From Halicephalobus mephisto (lineage: Eukaryota; Nematoda; Chromadorea; Rhabditida; Panagrolaimidae), in NCBI GenBank assembly GCA_009193035.1, contig SWDT01000001.1, positions 2,108,001 to 2,172,000 of the forward strand: a DNA stretch of 64,000 nucleotides, read 5' to 3'. The first letter of the stretch is position 1. Each line of letters starts with the position of its first letter. Below the pieces are notes generated by a model. The model saw only the letters and a list, made by a program, of their open reading frames with translations. It was not told the origin of the DNA and ran no database searches. Of the stretch, positions 36,248 through 46,369 are shown one piece after another. The position numbers were made by a program, and so were the translations under genes.

Positions 36248-39200
36248 AGTAACAGTATTTTTCAAACGAGTACTGGAATAAAACGGAAAATTTGCATCTA
36301 TTAAAAAGATCTTTAATTTTTCCAATTGAAGATAACATGATTTCTGAGAATTAACTTAATTAGAAAAACTGATACTTCACGTCACTTGCTTGTATTCTGA
36401 TACAGATATGATCTCAATAGCTATTGAGAAGAATACAAAGAAGATATTCATCACATTTAGCAGAACTAATTCTAATAATCTTTAATTAATTTCAGCAGTA
36501 GATGTATAAGGAAATAGATGTTCCGTTTACTGATTTTCTTTCCAACAACAGGAATAATACTAAACAGAAGTAAAAGGAAACTTATTAATAATGACATAGA
36601 TGATGTTGATTTTCCTTTGTGTCTAATCATTTAAATATAACTCTTCCATTTCCTTCAAAACAATAAAGTTGTATCATTGAGAATAACAAAAAATCCGTTC
36701 CACTATTCACAAATGCATCTTGGATTTTCTTCTCAAATTTAGAAATATCTTGTTTTTCTCGTTATCTCAGCTATTGCATCACATAAAGACTATTTTGATC
36801 AATGAAAATGATCAAATTCTTTTTCATTGCTTTCTGAGATTCTTATCGTAAATTTCTTCACACCATTCGTCCAGTTTCAGAAAGGATACTCTAATTTAAG
36901 CTTGCCGATACGGATTTCATCCATGATGAACAATCCGAAAGATGTCCTGGTCGAGATGATTGTTCAAGATGTTAAAAAATAACATTTTGATGACAAAATA
37001 GTGTTAATAGCGAAATGTTCAAATGACTTTCATAGATCATCATTAAGGAGATACTCTCTATGGCCTAGAAGTTCATAAAATCCATGCAGTTAACTTTATT
37101 TTGTTCACTGATTATCGGTATGTCGTGAGGTAGGATTTCGTCAATCGCTATCAATTTATCCCTAAATTACCTTATACAAGGTTGGTAGAGAATTAGAAGA
37201 GGTCCAGAATGAACTTTGTATTGTTGATGGGTTTATAAATTAGTTCTTAGAGTTTCACAAATGGTAGCAAAGGAATGAGTTAAGGATACTCCAATTTTAA
37301 CTTTTCATGTACTTACGGTATATGAAGTTTATAAGATAAAATAACAAAGATTTTATTCTCAATCATCCACATTCTTCAATTGGCAGCGAAATAATTAATT
37401 TATTATTATGAGATTTCAAAATGCATAAAACTAATGAAACAAATGGATGTAGTTTCCATACAGTTCTAAGTATTCCTAGTTGTTCCATCTGATGTATAGA
37501 ATTCTAAAGAATATGAATGTCTACTTTCATTTACTTCAAATGTTACAAATAGTAGACAAGAAACATTAATTACCCCACTGACCTATTTTGGCCTTTTGGT
37601 TAAATATTGTTTGATATTTCTTTTATCAATGAACTGCCGAATTCCACTTGCTTCTTGACAAGTTGTTTTTCATTCATTACGCAAAAGAATTTGACATAGA
37701 AAACATTACTTTTACACTTCCTCTTGGTTGCAAAATCGACAAGAATTATGAATTATTTACTAAGAGCTTCTAGTTTTTCTTAGATATGTCAACACGGAAT
37801 TAGTGACATTGAGATCTCGATGTTAAAAATAGGAAATACAAAGATGAATTATCTAGGTAAGTAGGAATTACTGGGAATTCAGTGGTTAATAAATACTGCT
37901 GATATATTAAAACCAATATCTTAACAAATTTTAATAAAAGTCAGAAATAAGTAGTAGGAATAAAACAGCCTTTCTAATTATTGTGAACATAAAATATTTG
38001 GTAATTATTAACGTTGATGATTTTTAAATTAATAAAATTGTGATATCTACAGTATGTTCAAAAAAATATGTCACTCAATCATAACTTCTTCTAAAATAGT
38101 AATATCAAAATCATATTTTATAGCTATATGTAGCTCCTTGAGATCTATTATTTCAGCTCTCAATCACCTCCCAGTCTTCTGTTTCAGAAATTATGACGTA
38201 GAATGTAAGCTTTCCCCTAATAAAAAAAACCCGAACTTTGTGTCACGTATAACTCACTTCAGAAGTCACCTAGGAAGACTCTGATGACTTCTCTAGAAAG
38301 CCCATCTTGAGATCTATTTATGATTTTAATTGCATCCCTCCAGAAGTATTTTTTCAAAATTGTATGGATTTTTTAAGTTCACGTCAAAAAAGTTGTGTTT
38401 TTTTTTGAAATTTATGGCTTCAAAATCAATTCCAAAAGTCAGATATAGAACTCGGAATGGTTCCAGAAGACCGGGGTCTAATAGGTCTATCAATTCTGCA
38501 TATTGAAAAAATTCACGTCGATCTCGATTTTCTGACTTTTTGGATTCTACTGAACGAATCTAAAGTCAAATAAGATAAATTCTAACGTTAATTTTTTTCT
38601 CTTGAATTTTACAACAAAATCATTGTTTTCTTTCAGAATTTGAATTGTTCCTACTTTAAATCTTTTTCTGAATTCTGAAATGCGGTTTCAGAATCTGTGG
38701 ATTCTGGAGGTATCTGACATCACAATTGGCGTCAAAATTCGTCGCTCCTGAATAACTCAATTTAATAAAAGATAAAGGTCATGATAGGACACTATTTATC
38801 GTCAGATCTCAGGACTCTGGGATATTCTCAATAGTATCTCATTTGGCAATTACTCTACAACTTCATCTGACTTAATTCCTGTTCGAAGAAGATACGAAGA
38901 ACTAGGTGATTTCAATCTGGTTCCATTCATCAATATATGAGTTGGATGCATAAGATTATTATTAATTGAACAACAAAAGTAGCATTCAAACCTGTAAAAA
39001 AAGAAAATTTACAAATTAAGTTCAAGTAGAAATCCAGATTCACTATCTTTTTTAATATGTGAAATTTAGAAGAAACCAAATACTCCAATTACTCATATTA
39101 TTCCTTAACTATTTAAAAACTAGAGTTTCTGCTTGTATAATTCTAATTACATTAATTAAATCAGAATAACTCTTGAAACAACAAACTGTGAATTACTGGA

Positions 39201-39614
39201 AAAGAGTGTTTTATTAGAGTGCATGCAAAATTATATCCTCACAGTCGATATTGATTGCTTCCTTTGACTAGTTTTATGTCCAAATTTATATGAAATTGAC
39301 TTTTCCATTTTGGAATAAAATATTCCCTTGAAATGTTCAAATGGAGTGAATTTACTGCTGACAATCGTATTTCGGAAAAGTTCAAACTTTTCTTAAACGT
39401 GAAAATTCAATATGTGGGCTGTCAATGCGTGTCTTGTGTCCCGACTGGAAAAGACCGATCTCTGGTCGTCAATAGTTTGGCAAAGACCAATACTTGAAAA
39501 TTGATTCTTCACGTTCGAGCTTCCTGAGTTTTCATCATTTTTGCTGTTTTTAAATTGTTCCATTTACCCATTGAATTCTTAACTTACAGGCTTCCATTTA
39601 CTTGGCTTTAAACA
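36248..39614. other. 3.4 kb gene-poor AT-rich region
   Basis: No gene is supported. Scattered short frames (for example 38054-38284) lack coding character and splice partners. One segment, 36932-36952, matches 21 of 21 bases of exon 4 of the glucuronyltransferase (28842-28862) and lies in a short open frame, so it may be a remnant of a duplicated copy. The stretch 38160-38760 has the look of old non-coding repeat (runs of A, no long frames), but I cannot show a second copy here. Confidence 0.45.
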
Positions 39615-40770
39615 ATGCGGTGGATGTTGGCGAGCTTCATTTTTGTATTGACTGCGACTTGTATGTTGGCAGAGGAGCGAGTTGAAGTTGATCACAGGTT
39701 TGTTTTTGTTTTCATATATGGATTTTAACGTTTGGTTTAGTATTTCTGGAAGAGCTGCGGAGGAACAGCTTCACAATAACAAGCGAATTTCTATTGATGA
39801 TGTGGCCTTTGACACCGAGACAGAACCCGAAAGACCGAAACAAAAGTCGAGGGTGTTCTTTAGTCGCGACGCTGCTAACCCTACCTATCGTAATTTCCCA
39901 ATTGTTCTGCCTCCTTATGGGTACGATGGAATCACCTATCCTGTTGGCAATGGACAATGTATGATGTACTTGGAAAACATTACTGTTGTTGTGCTCGACC
40001 AAGGCAGTATTAAAGGCAAACACTACGCTTATACAGTTACCGTCGGTGGTAACTCGACAGACCAGTTCGGTTATGATGAGTCCTATGTTAGCTGCCCAGC
40101 TTTCAATGATCAGAAGGCAAACAAAACAACATTCGATTTCACTGTTGATATTAAGCTGGGATCTCCTTCCGTTGCCATGTATGATGATAAACCAGTCTTT
40201 GAAGTAAGTGGTCCACTCAAGATTACACTACATTTCAACGAATCTTTTGGACTGAACTTCTTAAGTGCCGACTTGGACGCTATCACCATTAATGTCAAAG
40301 ATCAAAATCTTATCAAAGGGAGCCTAAATCCTACTGGCAAAAATCGCCCTGATACCAATACGAATATTCGATCTTATTTCCGATACAACTTTGCCTGTAG
40401 CTCAACTCAAGCAATCTGGTTTGATGGTGCACAAGGCAACAATCATACAGGATATCTCGTTGGAATTGTTTTCAACAATATTCAGGTATGTTTTATTATT
40501 ATGTACAGTTACCACTGATTACTTTTCTAGATTCAATCCTACTTTTTGTCTAACGCTACAAAATCCAACAATAAGGTGATGCCAATCTTCTCTTCACTCA
40601 CTGCCGATTGTCAGCCGACATTCTCCCCTGGCTCTTGGATGGGTATCATCGTCACTTTAGTTCTGGTCACTGTTCTTATGTTCGGTTTCCTGATGCTCAA
40701 CTCGGTGCAGACAATGGACAGGTTCGACGATCCAAAACAGAAGCAGATTGTGATCAACTTCAAAGAATAG
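39615..40770 (+). CDS. vha-19: V-type proton ATPase accessory subunit Ac45 (ATP6AP1), VHA-19-like
   Basis: Three exons (39615-39697, 39741-40485, 40531-40770) give 355 aa. A signal peptide (MLASFIFVLTATCMLAEE) starts a luminal domain with several N-glycosylation sites (ENITV, GGNSTD, ANKTTF, FNESF, NNHTGY) and cysteines in GNGQCMMYLE, SYVSCPAF, FACSST and TADCQPTF. One C-terminal membrane helix, GSWMGIIVTLVLVTVLMFGFLM, is followed by a cytosolic tail with MDRFDDPKQKQI, the Ac45 signature (family: TMDRFDD). Ac45 helps assemble and traffic the V-ATPase and is needed for endocytosis and viability in C. elegans. The luminal region is shorter than typical metazoan Ac45 (~450 aa), suggesting loss of part of the N-terminal domain or the form left after processing. 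Confidence 0.85.
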
Positions 40771-41039
40771 TTGAACAAATGAATCAAGACCGGTATCTGT
40801 TTCATTCCACGAAGCTTCCAGATTCACTTTTTTAATTAGTTTTTGAGGCCATGTAATATATAGGTTTCTTTAGCTTCTGACAAGCTCCGGTTATTCTTGT
40901 CAAAATGGAGACTTCGATTTGAAGTCGTGTTGATATTTTCGATCACCTATTTTTCATTAAATTTTCTTTCAGTTGGTGTCTAATTTCTAGTATTAATTAA
41001 CGAAAACTTAGATTTATGTAAAAATAATAATTATGAGAG

Positions 41040-41554
41040 TTATACAAAGTCGCCAAGTTCATCAATAGTCAAAAGTACATGATCTAAAGAGATTTGGAAT
41101 TTATGAAATAAAAACCGAGAATTACCTTGTTCAGTTTCTTCCCCCTTCTCGCAATCTTCAAGACTGTCAATATCGTGCAGTTTGGGGAAAAAGAAATCCC
41201 TGGCAATGTAAACAATGGCCACCATCCAGACCAACAACAGAATCCATCCGAACATCCTGATTTGGAAATCCTTATCTCGAATATAATTGGTCGTATCCTG
41301 TCCCATTCGCCAGAATGCTTTTGAATTAAAGAGAAATAATTCGCTGTTTTCTCTATTGAACACAATATCAAAATGTTCTTTCATCTCGGTCCTTAAGGGG
41401 CTGTAGGAAAGCTCTAAAACCCTCAAGATGGGTCCTCCAAAGCGGGAGAACAATGTGCCAGCGGCTTTTTTGCCAACTCGTTTCTAATGAGTTCCAACTT
41501 GCATTGTAGGATTCCCAATGATTCATATGACAGATTTCGAAACTCATGTTTCAT
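41040..41554 (-). CDS. Single-pass membrane protein with coiled-coil N-terminus; apparent one-base frame break
   Basis: The last exon is 41083-41040 and the main exon 41554-41126. The 3' part is open and encodes FGGPILRVLELSYSPLRTEM, later WRMGQDTTNYIRDKDFQIR, then the membrane helix MFGWILLLVWMVAIVYIARDF and an acidic C-terminus. Upstream this frame meets a TAG. A different frame there reads MKHEFRNLSYESLGILQCKL-ELIRNELAKK, helical and charged. The two frames meet at a run of six T (A on the coding strand) at 41466-41471; one more base would give a continuous ELAKKAAGTLFSRFGG. I infer an assembly or sequencing indel, or a recent frameshift. I do not recognise the family. It is divergent from the coiled-coil gene at 41805. 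Confidence 0.55.
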
Positions 41555-41804
41555 GTCAGAACGATAATCGTATTCAGATTGAAGGAGAGACAATGAACGT
41601 GTGAAGATGTGACCTCAGTATTTCGTAAAGTCTTTTTTTGAACGGCGGATGACAATCTGTCGGTCTTAATTTGCGATCAATCATGGAAGACGAGGGGACG
41701 ATTACAGCCTATTTCTAAAAAGGAACGGCGAATCGTTATCGGCGATTTCGATCGTAGGTTATGGCATCCACATAAATCATTTCAAACAAGCGGCTGTCGC
41801 GAGG

Positions 41805-42393
41805 ATGGAAGTCCACAATAGAAGGACCGATTCTGGAGCGGTGAGTGAGAAGAGTAATGAGGTGATGGAAGTAATCTGTGCGAAATTGACGGAGATCAAA
41901 GAGCTGATTCAGTTGAGAAACGAACTTGAGCTTTATGACAACAGAATTGGGATAATGAAGTGAGTTTTTTAATCTTCTTTTGTTACTTTTCAAAGAGTGA
42001 ATGGGAATTAATCTAGAAAGAACATTACTTAGTCTCCATATAGCTCCAAAGACAGTAATCTGAGAAACTAAAACTTGTATCGACGGTCTCGTATGGAGAC
42101 CGTCCTATTTTATTTCCTAGATTGACGTCCATTTAGTTATCCATTTTTACTTTATAATTGGTTTTCTTAGATCGGAGATTCGAGCTCAATCCAAAGCGAT
42201 TATTCTCAAGGACATTGAGATTTCCCAACTTCGAGCTGAAACCGATCTCCTTCTCCAAGGTATTCGGCGAAACGAAACCATTGTGGAATGGCTCGGCGAT
42301 GTTGCCAAATCAGAAACAATTGAACTTGAGTTGACTACAAAGAAAAAAGGACTTCAGAAGCTCCTCTCCATGATCAAGTCTATTTTTTCCTAA
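41805..42393 (+). CDS. Small coiled-coil protein, 125 aa
   Basis: Two exons (41805-41959, 42171-42393). The whole protein is predicted by eye to be helical with heptad-like spacing: LTEIKELIQLRNELELYDNR, then ILKDIEISQLRAETDLLLQG, and KKGLQKLLSMIKSIFS at the end. There is no signal peptide or membrane segment. I do not recognise it; it could be a structural or adaptor coiled coil. The 211-nt intron contains a perfect 9-bp hairpin (42082-42104). AATAAA at 42444 is its likely polyadenylation signal, placing its 3' end very near the stop of the convergent collagen gene. The start ATG could be a later one at 41860. Confidence 0.6.
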
Positions 42394-42470
42394 ACTAGCT
42401 TTTATTCTCCTGTCTATATCAGTTTTGTCTTCCGTTATGTACAAATAAAGGAAAAAGTCAGCTGGAGTCA

Positions 42471-43511
42471 TTAATATCCAGGAGCTGTACGAGGAGGAGG
42501 ACAAGAGCTGCAGTCGCCAGAAGGTCCTTGGGGTCCGAGTTCTCCGGGAGATCCAGGTTGTCCGTCTTGTCCATTGGAACCTGGAGCTCCAGAATCTCCG
42601 GGAGGTCCTTGGGGTCCAGGTTGGCCAGGGTTTCCATCTGATCCAGGGGGTCCCAAGAGTCCAGGTTGTCCAGGTGGTCCAGGAGGTCCGGGTGGTCCAG
42701 CCTGACCGGGTACGTCGTTGACAACTCCAGGCTGTCCGGGGGCTCCAGGTTCTCCGGGAGATCCATCTTGTCCAGGAGGCCCAGGGGGTCCGGCGGTTCC
42801 AAGAGATCCGGGATTTCCAGGGGTACCATCGTTTCCAGGAGCCCCAGGGTTTCCATTGGGTCCTTTCGGTCCAGCGTTCCCAGCGGGACCAGGGGGTCCG
42901 GGGGGACAATCGAAGCAGAAATCTTCAGCAGGGTTGCTGTCAGCAACAGCATCGGGGCCTGATTGTCCATCTTGTCCAGGAGCTCCATCGTTACCATCCA
43001 ACCCATCAGGTCCAGGAGGTCCAGGCGGCCCGGCTTCTCCCATCCCACAAGAGCAGCATTGAGAAGATTCACTGGCTTCAACAACGACAGATCCTTGCTC
43101 AACTCCAGCAGCACCAGATGCAGGACCAAATCCAGGGGCCTTGTAGTCATCAGCAGGAGCTCCATAGTTAGCTTGACGAGTGTGTCTGACTGTTCCTTGT
43201 CCAACGTAGATGGCCTGTCTGAGAGGGAAGGGCTTGGCATAGACAGTGTCTCTAGCCTGACGAAGGGGACTCTTATTTAAAGTCTGCTGAAGTTGATCAC
43301 CCAAGAGTCTGGATTGAGCACGACAGTAGTTAATTTCATCTTCTAATTGAATTTGAATATACTGCATATAGGAGTAGAGACCAGGGATAGCTACGATTCC
43401 AACGAGAGTCAAAATCGTACTCAAGGAGATCCCAATGAAGGCAAATTTCCTGAGGTTCTCGGCTTCTCTGGTGCGTTCGCCAATCAACTCTGCCTTATCT
43501 GATCGATCCAT
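42471..43511 (-). CDS. Cuticle collagen, 346 aa, single exon
   Basis: The N-terminal cuticle-collagen domain holds a membrane-type hydrophobic segment ([20 protein letters not shown]), followed by the subtilisin-like cleavage site RHTR. A non-repetitive region leads to the Cys cluster QCCSCGMG. Gly-X-Y domains follow: a short block, an interruption with FCFDCPP, then longer blocks broken at VVNDVPG. The C-terminus is [15 protein letters not shown]. The three Cys clusters are those of nematode cuticle collagens that form interchain disulfides. It is secreted from the hypodermis into the cuticle (family knowledge). A TATAAAT (minus strand, 43597-43591) lies ~80 nt upstream. The polyadenylation signal is at 42406-42401. 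I cannot name the orthologue. Confidence 0.93.
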   Translation of the reverse strand: MDRSDKAELIGERTREAENLRKFAFIGISLSTILTLVGIVAIPGLYSYMQYIQIQLEDEINYCRAQSRLLGDQLQQTLNKSPLRQARDTVYAKPFPLRQAIYVGQGTVRHTRQANYGAPADDYKAPGFGPASGAAGVEQGSVVVEASESSQCCSCGMGEAGPPGPPGPDGLDGNDGAPGQDGQSGPDAVADSNPAEDFCFDCPPGPPGPAGNAGPKGPNGNPGAPGNDGTPGNPGSLGTAGPPGPPGQDGSPGEPGAPGQPGVVNDVPGQAGPPGPPGPPGQPGLLGPPGSDGNPGQPGPQGPPGDSGAPGSNGQDGQPGSPGELGPQGPSGDCSSCPPPRTAPGY

Positions 43512-44100
43512 CTGAAACCAAATGTTAATAAGTATCAGGACTATCAGAGAGGAAATTCAAATACTGCTGTGATTTCTAATTTTGGGAAGAATTTATATTG
43601 TCTGGCAGGAAGGAGAGTCTCTTTTTTGTCACAACCTGTTAACGGGAAGACCTGTTTATGAAGGCTTCATGCTTTTTTATTGATACCAATATCTGCTTAG
43701 TATTTTTCAAAGAAGATATCGCAATTTCGAGGGAAATGATAAACCGGTACATGATGATACCTGTCTATTTAAGTTGATATATGTTTCAGATGCTTTTATA
43801 AACAAGTTTTTCCATGATTCCTTGATTGTTGGTTTGTTAAAAACGTCATTAACCGCAACTTCCATGGATTACTAAAAGATTATGTGAATGATCCGAACAC
43901 ATCACGCTATCGATGTCGAAGGTAATTAATCAATCTTATTTGTGTCTGAGATTTTGAAATGGATTTATAAGATTTTTATTATCTTCTGGAAAAGGATTAC
44001 AATCAATTGTTTTTCCAATATGTACAAACAAATGCAATAAAAATAAATTCCTGATATCTGAAGGAAATGTAAACTGCAAAAGAAAATGTTCTTTATCGGT
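43512..44100. other. Intergenic region between the two collagen genes
   Basis: 589 nt with the TATA-like box of the first collagen at 43591-43597 and the 3' untranslated region of the second collagen at the other end. No other feature is supported. Confidence 0.5.
43591..43597 (-). promoter_or_regulatory. TATA-like box of the single-exon cuticle collagen
   Basis: TATAAAT on the minus strand, about 80 nt upstream of the ATG at 43511. Stage-cycling collagen genes commonly have TATA promoters; use of this one is inferred from position. Confidence 0.35.
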
Positions 44101-45311
44101 TTATTGCCTGGCGTTGTATCCGGTCTCCAATCTTGGAGCTGAAAAAAACTAATGTGGGTGGTTCTTTGGAAGAAAAAACTTACGAGGACAATGGTTGCAG
44201 AGATTTCCATCTCCAGGTGGACCCATGGGACCCTTATCTCCAGGAATTCCAGGGGTTCCTGGAAATCCTGGTCCTCCGGGATTTCCTGGGGGTCCTGGAC
44301 GACCGGGCTGTCCATCCTTTCCATTGGCTCCAGGGTTACCTTTGGGTCCACGTTCCCCAGGAAGACCGGGAATTCCTCGACGACCTGGAGGAGCAGGGAC
44401 ATTCTCGACGATTCCAGGACTTCCGGGGGTACCCTTATTACCTGGAGGTCCTCGGGGTCCGGATTTCCCAGGGGGTCCAGCAGGACCTGGTTCTCCGTGT
44501 CTTCCATCAAGCCCATCATCTCCTGGTTCACCTGGATATCCTCGGATTCCACGAGGGCCTGGAAGACCAGGAGGTCCAGCTGGGGCCTCAGGGCAATCGA
44601 AACACCAAGCGTTTTGACTTGGTTTCTCTCCGGGAATAGCATCAGCTCCGGGGACTCCATCTTCACCGGGAATTCCATCAATTCCAGCATCACCTTGAGG
44701 ACCTTGAGGTCCAGGGTCCCCGGGTTCTCCGATAGCACAAGAACAACATTGAGATTGAGTGATTCCAGAGTAATCAAGAGTTCCTGTTCTGGCATTCGTG
44801 TCCACAGTTCCTTTGAATCCTCTTGGTCTTTCTTGGGAACTAGAAGACCCATAGTTCGAAAAACCAGAACTTGACGATGATGAGGAACTCGATTGACTTC
44901 CATAACTTGCGGACTTAGCAGAAGGAACTGCAATTGACCTTACTGTACCGTAGTTCGAAGCACCACCTCCATTGACATCGTAGCGAGATGGCAAATTGCT
45001 ACTATAGGAGTTGTGACGCTTAGATCTTCGAACAGAGAGACCCATATGCTGAAACTGATTATTAACTAAGTAAACAAAAGTAATTAAACCTCAGTGGTAA
45101 CGCTGAATTCATTCCACATCCTTGTGCTCTCCGTTCTACAGAGTTCCAACTCCGTTGTCAACGAAGACTGAATTCGTTGAATGTACCCATAAATGAAGGG
45201 AACGATAATAACACTCGCGATGGTTGCCACAGTACTTAGGGCAATCCCGATAAACGTAATCTTCCTAAGGTTATCCGCATATCTCCGACGCTCCTCCAAA
45301 TCAAATCCCAT
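44101..45311 (-). CDS. Cuticle collagen, 374 aa, three exons, with Ser/Gly/Tyr-rich spacer
   Basis: Exons 45311-45090, 45048-44184 and 44138-44101. The first exon encodes the N-terminal domain with the hydrophobic stretch [22 protein letters not shown]. The second begins with the basic cleavage site VRRSKR and an unusual spacer with a run of nine serines and many Gly and Tyr. The Cys clusters are [20 protein letters not shown] and LCNHCPPPR. Gly-X-Y blocks are broken at PSQNA and VENVPAP. The third, tiny exon adds [11 protein letters not shown]; without it the second exon would run past the splice site to a different end. The Cys layout matches the neighbouring collagen, so the two may be related in assembly, though their exon structures differ. 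Confidence 0.92.
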
Positions 45312-45634
45312 CTTGCAACGACTGTGAAATAAAAGAAATTTCCGTCTTCAACAAATCTATATATCTGTCAAAGCAACTTTCAATCTACCTGAGATATAAC
45401 AAAACCGCCTGTCACCCTGGCCAAGTTGTGGTTGCCTAAGATTGACCAATTTATCAACCAATTGGACATTTTTTGACGCGTTTATGCCCGAGGCGATTCG
45501 CTGGATCCAATAAACCTGAAGTGAAAGGATCTATCGAATTTCCGCTGTTCAATGATTGATCTAATTGTGCAATGATTGAAAAATGAAAACCAATGCAGAT
45601 AAAGGTTTATTGCGTAATCTTGAAAGAGATAGAA
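45312..45634. other. Intergenic region upstream of the second collagen
   Basis: 323 nt. A TATATAG on the minus strand near 45358-45364 is a possible TATA box for the collagen. The 3' end of the next minus-strand gene lies at the far side. Nothing else is supported. Confidence 0.4.
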
Positions 45635-46063
45635 TTAATTCTTGAGAAGCTGGAAGCCATCTCTAGACTTGTAAGGACTATCATGGTGGTCATGATGCCA
45701 GGAATGATCTTGATGGTGACCCCAACCAGGTTGACGCCATTCATTATTGGATTCCCAGTTGTTGTTGTGTCCGTGATCCCAATCAGGTCTTTTTCCCCAG
45801 TTGTTTTCGTTGTCGTCATTCCATTGTGGGCGACGAGGGCTTTCATGTTGAGACCAGTCATTATGGTGGCCAGGGAAATGGGGGCGGTGGGGATTGTGAG
45901 AGTAATCCTCCCTAGGATTAAAACCAGGTCTCATGTGCTCGGGGTAAGGAGGGGGCAGTTGGAAGCCATGTCCATATTCAGGACGGTAATCTGCCGCCGG
46001 TTGACGAGGCTTGGCGGAGATCACAGATACTCCAAGAATAAGAATACAGATGATTGTTTTCAT
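45635..46063 (-). CDS. Secreted His/Asn/Trp/Pro-rich low-complexity protein, 142 aa
   Basis: A single open frame. The signal peptide TIICILILGVSVISA is clear. The mature part has no cysteine, and is very rich in His, Asn, Asp, Trp, Arg and Pro, with repeated motifs such as HHND, WGHHQDHSWHHDHHD and NNWES/NNEW. This composition suggests metal binding, an extracellular matrix component or an antimicrobial peptide precursor; none is proven. A TATAAAA on the minus strand (46112-46106) lies ~45 nt upstream of the ATG, fitting a short, strongly transcribed gene. I do not recognise a named family. Confidence 0.72.
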   Translation of the reverse strand: MKTIICILILGVSVISAKPRQPAADYRPEYGHGFQLPPPYPEHMRPGFNPREDYSHNPHRPHFPGHHNDWSQHESPRRPQWNDDNENNWGKRPDWDHGHNNNWESNNEWRQPGWGHHQDHSWHHDHHDSPYKSRDGFQLLKN

Positions 46064-46105
46064 AATGAGGAAACAAAGAATTTTTGATTATTTTCTCAAA
46101 AAGCC

Positions 46106-46112
46106 TTTTATA
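46106..46112 (-). promoter_or_regulatory. TATA box of the His-rich secreted protein gene
   Basis: TATAAAA on the minus strand, about 45 nt upstream of the start codon at 46063. Spacing is right for a core promoter with a very short leader. Confidence 0.5.
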
Positions 46113-46369
46113 ACAATTTTGATATAACATTTCAACGATTTTTGATTTCCCCGGTATTTTCTTTGTCGACTGCTTTGAAAACAAAAATAATGAATATTAT
46201 TTTTCACAGTCCGGAGGATGAGTCATTTTTTACAGTCCGCTTTTCAACATTAAGCAGGATAGAAAATAACGAAACAGATGATGAAACCATATGTCAGAGA
46301 GCAGAAGCATCAATTCTTGAAAGTTCAATAAAATAGAGGATTGCTCACCAATTTAAATTGGTTTTAAAA

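Noticed and set aside
42666..43062. Plus-strand open frames rich in Gly and Pro across the first collagen
   Set aside because: They are the antisense of the Gly-X-Y repeat: GGN/CCN codons read as Gly/Pro-rich in several frames. The minus-strand frame has the N-terminal domain, Cys clusters and a proper end.
44152..44874. Plus-strand open frames across the second collagen
   Set aside because: Same cause as for the first collagen; no signal peptide or domain, and the minus-strand exons fit a complete collagen.
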